A DNA stretch of 64,000 bases from Viola odorata. Lineage: Eukaryota > Streptophyta > Magnoliopsida > Malpighiales > Violaceae. Under the pieces are notes generated by a model. It ran no database searches. It saw only the letters and a program-made list of their open reading frames with translations, and was not told the DNA's origin. This document shows positions 58,389 through 64,000 of the stretch, piece after piece. Position numbers and translations under genes: made by a program. Numbering within the stretch: position 1 is the first letter of the stretch; every line of letters begins with the position of its first letter. The stretch is from assembly GCA_963691705.1 (NCBI GenBank), contig OY829539.1, forward strand, positions 684,501 to 748,500, read 5' to 3'.

Positions 58389-61300
58389 ATGGAAGAGGCT
58401 TCAGGATACATGATAAAATTGAAGTCCGGCAACTACTCCATTTGGAAGTCAAAAATGGAGGACCTCCTGTATGGTAAGGACTTGTTTTCTCCTGTAAAAT
58501 TGGGGGACAACAAGCCAGAAAAGACAACTGATGAAGCTTGGGAAAAGGAGCATCGAAAAGCTCTTGGTATTATTCGACAATGGGTTGATATCAGCCTATA
58601 TTCTCATGTGTCCAAAGAAGTCAACGCTAAAGTGTTGTGGGACAAACTCCAAACTTACTTCGAGAACACTACCGGCATGAACAAATTGTCAGCTCTCAAC
58701 AGACTCATCACTATGAGGTACAAAGAAGGCACGCCTGTCATTGAACACTTGAATGATGTTCAAGATGCTTTGAATCAGCTCGTTACTATGGGAATAAGCT
58801 TTGATGATGAGCTTCAAGGCTTGTATATTTTAAGCTCATTCCCAAGTAGCTGGGAGACGGTGACGATTACTATCCAGAGTACTGCACCAGGTGGCAAGGT
58901 TACTGTAGATTGGGCAAAGCAAGGACTCTTTAATGAAGAGGCCAGACGCAGACAGACTACAAGTAATGAATCTCATGCCTTTGTCACGGAGAACAGAGGA
59001 AGGAGTATGGATAAAGGAGGTAGTAGACGTGGCAAGTCCAGAGGGAGATCTAAAGTCAAAGGAAAGTACAGATGCTTTCATTGTGACAAAGAAGGACACA
59101 TGAAGAAAAATTGCAGAATCTGGAAGAAGGAGAAAGAAGAGAACCAGAGAAAAGGAGGAGATCAAAGCACTGCTGCAGTAGCCTCAGATGAGGTAATTAT
59201 AATTTTCTCAAATGAGGAAGAAGATTGCAGTGTGTCAGATTCAAGTGCTGAGTGGGTAATTGACTCAGCAGCATCATATCATGCTACGCCAAACAAGGAG
59301 TTCTTCACCAACTACAAAGCAGGAGACTTTGGTCGTGTGAAGATGGGAAATGATAGCTTTGCTAGCATTGTGGGGATTGGTGATGTTTGTGTACAAACAA
59401 ACATGGGTTGCACACTAACTCTGAAAGATGTGCGACATGTTCCAGATCTCCGGTTGAATCTGATTTCCACACATGTATTGGATCTTGCTGGTTTTCACAA
59501 TAATTTTGGTGATAAACAATGGAAACTCACCAAAGGTTCCTTGATTCTTGCAAGAGGAAAGCTTCGGAATACGTTGTACAGAACAAAAGTACAACCATTT
59601 GGGTCAGAGGTGAATGTTGCGGCAGATGAAGCTACACCAGAGTTGTGGCACCAGAGGCTAGCTCATATGAGTGAGAAGAGCTTGCAGATTTTGGCAAAGA
59701 AGTCTTACATCCACTTTGCCAAAGAGACAACTACAAATCCTTGTGATTACTGCTTATACGGAAAACAACACAGAGTTTCCTTTAGTAATGTTGCTACAAG
59801 GAAAAGTGATTTGTTAGAGTTGGTCCATTCGGATGTTTGCGGACCATTGGAGGAAGAGTCCGTTGGAGGTAGCAAATATTTTGTTACTTTTATTGATGAT
59901 GCTTCGAGGAAGTTGTGGGTGTATTTTATTCGATCGAAAGATCAAGTCTTGCAATGCTTCAAAAGGTTTCACACTATGGTGGAGAGGGAGACTGGCAAAC
60001 CACTGAAGTGTCTCCGAACAGACAATGGTGGTGAGTACACATCAAAGGAGTTCGATAGCTACTGCTCAGGGCATGGTATCAGACATGAGAAGACTGTACC
60101 GGGTACTCCCCAACATAATGGTGTTGCAGAAAGATACAATCGAACCATTATGGAGAAAGCCAGAAGCATGCTAAAAATGGCTAATCTGTCAAAACCATTT
60201 TGGGGTGAAGCAGTTAACACTGCTTGCTATATCATCAACCGGTCACCATCAGCACCGCTGAATTTTGACATTCCAGAGAGAGTGTGGGCTGGTAAAGATG
60301 TGTCATACTCATACTTGAAAGTATTTGGGTGCAAAGCATTTGCACATGTACTTAAAGAAAAAAGGCAGAAGCTGGATGACAGAGCCATTCCATGCATTTT
60401 TCTCGGGTATGGAAATGAAGAATTTGGCTACAGACTCTGGGATCCAGTAAAGAAGAAGATCATCAGGAGTAGAGATGTGGTGTTTCGTGAGAATGAGTTC
60501 TTTAAGGACTCAAAGGTGCCAGAAGAATCCAGTGGAGATTGTAGAGTGCCTAAAACCACATCAGTACCTCCTCCAACCCTTGAAGTGGATGACAGAGGAG
60601 AGATCCAAGAAGGAGATGGGTACGAAGGTGAAATGGAAGGTGCTGAGCAAGGAGTGGGGGCAGATGCAGAGGAAGATGGTTATCCCCAACCACCAGATCC
60701 TGTCCCACCAGGAGAGCTAGTACCAGGACCTCTAGCTGCAGAATCTTCACCACAAATGTTTAGCAGATATGGGAGGCCAATCACCAAGAACAAAAGATAC
60801 CCAGAATCAGAATGGGTCATGGTAACTGACGAGGGGGAGCCAGAGAGCTTCCATGATGTTCAGTCTCATCCCGAGAAAGATGAGTGGATGAAGGCAATGC
60901 AAGAAGAAATGAGTTCCTTGCATAAGAACCAGACCTATGAGCTTGTTGTTCTACCCAAAGGTAAGAAGACCTTGAAGAATAAATGGGTATACAAGCTAAA
61001 GAAAGATGGCGACAAAGTCGTGAAGCATAAAGCTCGGTTAGTGGTGAAGGGATTTACGCAGAAGAAAGGGATTGACTTTGACGAGATTTTCTCTCCAGTA
61101 GTGAAGAATAGTTCAATTCGAGCTGTTCTAGGTCTAGCAGCCAGTATGGACCTAGAAGTTGAGCAACTAGATGTGAAGACTGCATTCCTTCATGGTGACT
61201 TGGAGGAAGATATTTACATGGAACAACCTGAAGGGTTTCATGTGAAGGGAAAGGAGCACTTGGTTTGCAAGTTGCAGAAAAGTTTGTACGGACTGAAGCA

Positions 61301-62396
61301 AGCTCCAAGACAGTGGTACAAGAAGTTTGATTCGTTTATGGTAGATAACAATTATACCAGAACGAATGCAGACTCATGTGTTTATCACAAGACTTTCTCT
61401 GGAGGTGACTTCATCATCTTGTTGTTGTACGTGGATGACATGTTGATTGTTGGACAAAATGTTCAAGCTATCAACAAGTTGAAAAGGGATTTGTCTAAAT
61501 CCTTTGACATGAAGGATCTAGGACCGGCTGATCAAATTTTGGGCATGAAGATTATTCGTGATAGGCAAAGAAAGAAAATTTGGCTGTCACAGGAGAAATA
61601 TATTGAACGAATCCTAGAGAGATTCAACATGAAAAATGCCAAGCCGGTTACTACACCTCTTGCTGGTCATTTCAAACTCAGTAAGAGATTATGTCCATCC
61701 ACCGAGGAGGAGAAATCAGAAATGGAATTAATTCCATATTCATCAGCTGTTGGGAGTCTGATGTATGCTATGGTGTGCACAAGACCGGATTTGGCTCATG
61801 CAGTTGGAGTTGTGAGCAGATTTCTATCCAATCCTGGAAAGGAACATTGGAAAGCGGTTCAGTGGATTTTCAAATACCTAAGAGGGAGTTCAAAAATGTG
61901 CTTGTGTTACGGGGGAGCTAATCCCGTTCTTGTAGGATATACCGACGCGGACATGGCTGGTGATGTTGACAACAGAAAGTCAACGTCGGGATACTTGTTT
62001 ACTTTTGCAGGGGGAGCTGTGTCATGGCAATCCCGACTGCAAAAATGTGTTGCTTTGTCCACGACAGAGGCAGAGTACATAGCCGCTGCGGAAGCTGGAA
62101 AAGAAATGATATGGTTTCAACGGTTCCTTCAAGAATTAAAACTCAATCAGAATGAGTATGTGATCTACTGTGATAGTCAAAGTGCAATTGACTTGAGCAA
62201 GAATGCCATGTATCACAGTAGAACGAAGCACATTGATTTGAGGTATCACTGGATAAGAGATGTCGTCGATCAGAAATATTTCGAGATAAAGAAAATCCAC
62301 ACCGACGATAATCCGGCTGATATGTTAACTAAGGTCGTACCTCGAGAAAAATTTGAGTTGTGCGCCAGTTCAACTGGCGTAGTTCTTCTGCAGTAA
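58389..62396 (+). CDS. Gag-Pol polyprotein of the Tnt1-like Copia element
   Basis: 1335 residues with all Copia domains. Gag: KLKSGNYSIWKSKMEDLLYG at the start and a CCHC zinc knuckle CFHCDKEGHMKKNC (about 228). Protease: WVIDSAASYHATP (about 292). Integrase: LWHQRLAHMSEKSLQILAKK, CDYCLYGKQ, LVHSDVCGPLEEES, RTDNGGEYTS and PQHNGVAERYNRTIMEKARS. RT: KWVYKLKKDGDKVVKHKARL, QLDVKTAFLHGDLEEDIYME and the LLYVDDMLIVG catalytic motif (about 1014). RNase H: GYTDADMAGDVDNRKSTSGY, TEAEYIAAAEAGKEMIW and DNPADMLTK near the end. The ATG lies 50 nt downstream of the LTR. No stops or frameshifts. Confidence 0.96.
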   Translation: MEEASGYMIKLKSGNYSIWKSKMEDLLYGKDLFSPVKLGDNKPEKTTDEAWEKEHRKALGIIRQWVDISLYSHVSKEVNAKVLWDKLQTYFENTTGMNKLSALNRLITMRYKEGTPVIEHLNDVQDALNQLVTMGISFDDELQGLYILSSFPSSWETVTITIQSTAPGGKVTVDWAKQGLFNEEARRRQTTSNESHAFVTENRGRSMDKGGSRRGKSRGRSKVKGKYRCFHCDKEGHMKKNCRIWKKEKEENQRKGGDQSTAAVASDEVIIIFSNEEEDCSVSDSSAEWVIDSAASYHATPNKEFFTNYKAGDFGRVKMGNDSFASIVGIGDVCVQTNMGCTLTLKDVRHVPDLRLNLISTHVLDLAGFHNNFGDKQWKLTKGSLILARGKLRNTLYRTKVQPFGSEVNVAADEATPELWHQRLAHMSEKSLQILAKKSYIHFAKETTTNPCDYCLYGKQHRVSFSNVATRKSDLLELVHSDVCGPLEEESVGGSKYFVTFIDDASRKLWVYFIRSKDQVLQCFKRFHTMVERETGKPLKCLRTDNGGEYTSKEFDSYCSGHGIRHEKTVPGTPQHNGVAERYNRTIMEKARSMLKMANLSKPFWGEAVNTACYIINRSPSAPLNFDIPERVWAGKDVSYSYLKVFGCKAFAHVLKEKRQKLDDRAIPCIFLGYGNEEFGYRLWDPVKKKIIRSRDVVFRENEFFKDSKVPEESSGDCRVPKTTSVPPPTLEVDDRGEIQEGDGYEGEMEGAEQGVGADAEEDGYPQPPDPVPPGELVPGPLAAESSPQMFSRYGRPITKNKRYPESEWVMVTDEGEPESFHDVQSHPEKDEWMKAMQEEMSSLHKNQTYELVVLPKGKKTLKNKWVYKLKKDGDKVVKHKARLVVKGFTQKKGIDFDEIFSPVVKNSSIRAVLGLAASMDLEVEQLDVKTAFLHGDLEEDIYMEQPEGFHVKGKEHLVCKLQKSLYGLKQAPRQWYKKFDSFMVDNNYTRTNADSCVYHKTFSGGDFIILLLYVDDMLIVGQNVQAINKLKRDLSKSFDMKDLGPADQILGMKIIRDRQRKKIWLSQEKYIERILERFNMKNAKPVTTPLAGHFKLSKRLCPSTEEEKSEMELIPYSSAVGSLMYAMVCTRPDLAHAVGVVSRFLSNPGKEHWKAVQWIFKYLRGSSKMCLCYGGANPVLVGYTDADMAGDVDNRKSTSGYLFTFAGGAVSWQSRLQKCVALSTTEAEYIAAAEAGKEMIWFQRFLQELKLNQNEYVIYCDSQSAIDLSKNAMYHSRTKHIDLRYHWIRDVVDQKYFEIKKIHTDDNPADMLTKVVPREKFELCASSTGVVLLQ

Positions 62397-62420
62397 TAAG
62401 CTTTTATTCCCCTATGAGCT

Positions 62421-62433
62421 GGAGGGGGAGAAT
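62421..62433 (+). other. Polypurine tract of the Tnt1-like element
   Basis: GGAGGGGGAGAAT directly precedes the 3' LTR start at 62434. Confidence 0.85.
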
Positions 62434-63022
62434 TGATGGGTCCAGCTCAATTATGCAACATGTGCACATGCCATCCATGCACCGTCAACCACCTTTGGGT
62501 TGTCAACCATGGCTGCAAAGTCTTCATCCATGTGTTGCAGAATTCTTCATCCGTGAGCTGCAAAGTCTTGAACCATGTGCTGGAAAGTGTTCAACAATGT
62601 GCAGCTGCCACCAACCTTTTGAATTAATTAATGTCAAATAGTAACCTTGCACCATCTATAAATAGAGGGCTTTGGAATTCATTTCAGAGCAGAGAAAGCA
62701 ATTGCAACGAAGGCAATTGAGGGTGAGTGCAAAGAGTGAGTAGAAAATAATTAGTTCCGGGTGAGAGTAATTATTTTCTCGGGTATACGGTATTCGGGTG
62801 TAATACCAAGAAAGTCAGGAGTACTTTGTAATATTTATTTTCAACCTCGGGGTGTTGAGAGTGTGTGAGGGAGTGAAACACTTGTGTTAATAAAATCTCT
62901 CCGTGGAAGTAGGTACAATTTTTGCCGAACCACGTTAAAAAATATCTGTGTCCTGATTCTAGCATTTTCTCTTTCGTTTATAATTTTGCTATATCAACCA
63001 GTGGGATCCGATTATCCCAACA
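62434..63022 (+). repeat. 3' LTR of the Tnt1-like element
   Basis: 589 bp, no difference from the 5' LTR found by eye. Confidence 0.95.
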
Positions 63023-63472
63023 AAAGATAAGATTAGGAAGTTGAAGAAGAAGTTTGTAAACAAAAAGATGCAGAGTGGGGTGGAGGCCAAGTTTGCAAAG
63101 TCTCATGATCAAGATTGCTTTGATCTGTCGATGAAGATATGGGGGAGTGATGGAGCTTCTAGCAGTGGACGAGGTTTGGCAAAATCAAGTGGGGTAAAGT
63201 CAAGGGCTGAGAAGCAGAATAGGATTAAAGGTGTTGGTGGGGATAATAAGTTAGATTCTTCTCGAGGAAGGCATTTTCTTATGAGTTGCATGGGTGCTGC
63301 AAACATGGAGGAGATGGTTATGGAGAGCGCGTTGGAAATGATCGAGGGGGAAGAAAAAATAGAGCTGGGGGATAGATGGATGAAGTACTATGCAGAACAG
63401 CTTGAGTTGTATGTGAAGTTCTTGGATTTGCTAAAGGAACAGTCGCTTCTATTGTTAGCCAGTAGAATATAG

Positions 63473-64000
63473 ATTGTTGTTGCACCCTTTTAAATTTCAA
63501 GTATCTTAACTTTGTGTTTCTAGGCCAAGCAGTTGTGAACCTATGATTCATAAAATTAGGACTGCTATGTGTGGGGTGAGCCTTTCTTTCTGTGCTATCT
63601 TTTTTTCAGCCTTTTATTTGCGCCAAGTAGTTTCGGCGTGTATGGTCAAAATGCTTGTGCAGTTGATGTTGCAGTTTTCTATATACAGAAGAAATTGAAG
63701 AAAATAAAAATTAAATAAAGTAAGGGAGCTCAAATTGTAAAAAAACAAAAGAAATGAGAAAAAATAATAAAATAATGAAAATCATAAAATTTAGATAAAC
63801 AGGGTAAAAGAATATAAATATGATTAATCATTAAAGAATAAATAAAAAATTATAAAAATCGGTAAAAAATTGAAGTAAAATATAGGAAATTTTGAAATAA
63901 AAAAACATTAAGCTTTTAGAAAAAAACGAGGAAAATAATGATTACAGTTTCAATAATTATAAAAAAATATTAAAATAACATAAAAAAATTTATGAAGTGA
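63473..64000. other. 3' untranslated region and AT-rich spacer
   Basis: Follows the stop of the GeBP-type gene. From about 63680 the DNA is almost only A/T with poly-A runs. No gene seen. Confidence 0.6.

Larger units (their letters stand above)
57751..63022 (+). mobile_element. Tnt1-like (Tork-type) Ty1/Copia retrotransposon, intact and very young
   Basis: 5272 bp with two 589-bp LTRs (57751-58339 and 62434-63022) that I read as identical. TSD AAAGA (57746-57750 and 63023-63027). Ends TGATGGGTCC and ATCCCAACA. The single 1335-codon ORF, primer binding site and polypurine tract are all intact. Size and layout are close to tobacco Tnt1 (about 5.3 kb, LTR about 0.6 kb). It sits in an exon of the GeBP-type gene. 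Confidence 0.96.
57238..63472 (+). pseudogene. GeBP/STKL-type transcription factor gene, broken by a frameshift and a Copia insertion
   Basis: The family binds DNA through a central DUF573 domain and has a C-terminal Leu-rich dimerisation region. The likely start is ATG 57238 (MAPKLKNLPVSPAISSSSP) in a GCCATGGCT context, followed by three EEDRSSS-like repeats. One extra base in CAAACCCCC (57358-57366) shifts the frame. After it the original frame continues PPVSPPSKKPQS to KRGLFERLSEEDEIALLNGM and FYEFIQDSL. The Copia element splits the domain between VKD and KIRKLKKKFVNK; counting one TSD (AAAGA) restores the frame exactly. The 3' part (63028-63472) holds the DUF573 end and YYAEQLELYVKFLDLLKEQ. 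Transcripts would end in the LTR. Confidence 0.85.

Overview
The window is nuclear DNA of a flowering plant, most likely a eudicot. It is AT-rich, has GT-AG multi-exon genes, plant-only gene families (HIPP, RMR sorting receptor, GeBP/STKL) and nested plant LTR retrotransposons. No bacterial, phage, CRISPR or organelle features were seen. No database search was possible, so lineage and family names rest on motifs, domain order, terminal repeats and target-site duplications (TSDs) read by eye.

Positions 881-13506 look like a 3.7 kb solo LTR of an Ogre/Tat-type Gypsy element. It was split by a 9 kb Gypsy element of probable CRM (centromeric chromovirus) lineage on the minus strand (1469-10429; 1053-bp LTRs; TSD TGGTA). 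That element's gag is itself interrupted by a 531-bp solo LTR. A 745-bp Mutator-like element follows (13903-14647; 40-bp perfect terminal inverted repeats; 9-bp TSD) and carries a piece of a PIN1-type prolyl isomerase gene. Beside it starts a host gene whose 3' part lies 20 kb away (35625-36427), because a Tat/Retand-type Gypsy element (15480-35445; TSD GCAAG) landed in it. That element was later hit by an intact SIRE-type Copia element (20697-27858; TSD GATAG; 1419-codon ORF) and, in its 3' LTR, by a 1.5 kb solo LTR (33403-34878; TSD AAGGG). It also carries a decayed antisense gene and a 109-bp tandem array.

From 36.4 kb the window is gene-richer: a minus-strand HIPP-like gene (37905-38690), Copia relics joined by a Harbinger-like MITE (39501-40432), a 15-exon tRNA CCA-adding enzyme gene (42563-49938), a 4-exon PA-TM-RING RMR sorting receptor gene on the minus strand (51028-53917), and a GeBP/STKL transcription-factor gene (57238-63472). 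The last is broken by a one-base frameshift and by a Tnt1-like Copia element (57751-63022) that looks new: its two 589-bp LTRs appear identical and its 1335-codon ORF is intact.

The order of events can be read from nesting and LTR divergence: Ogre-like solo LTR, then CRM (about 1.6% LTR divergence by eye); Tat (about 2%), then SIRE (about 3 substitutions) and the solo LTR; Tnt1-like last. The host genes are unrelated housekeeping and trafficking genes and form no operon-like unit. The most unusual signals are palindromic boxes with a shared CG[G/C]TATA[G/C]CG core upstream of the TATA box in both the CRM and SIRE LTRs, an identical non-canonical primer binding site in three unrelated elements, and the gene-carrying MULE.
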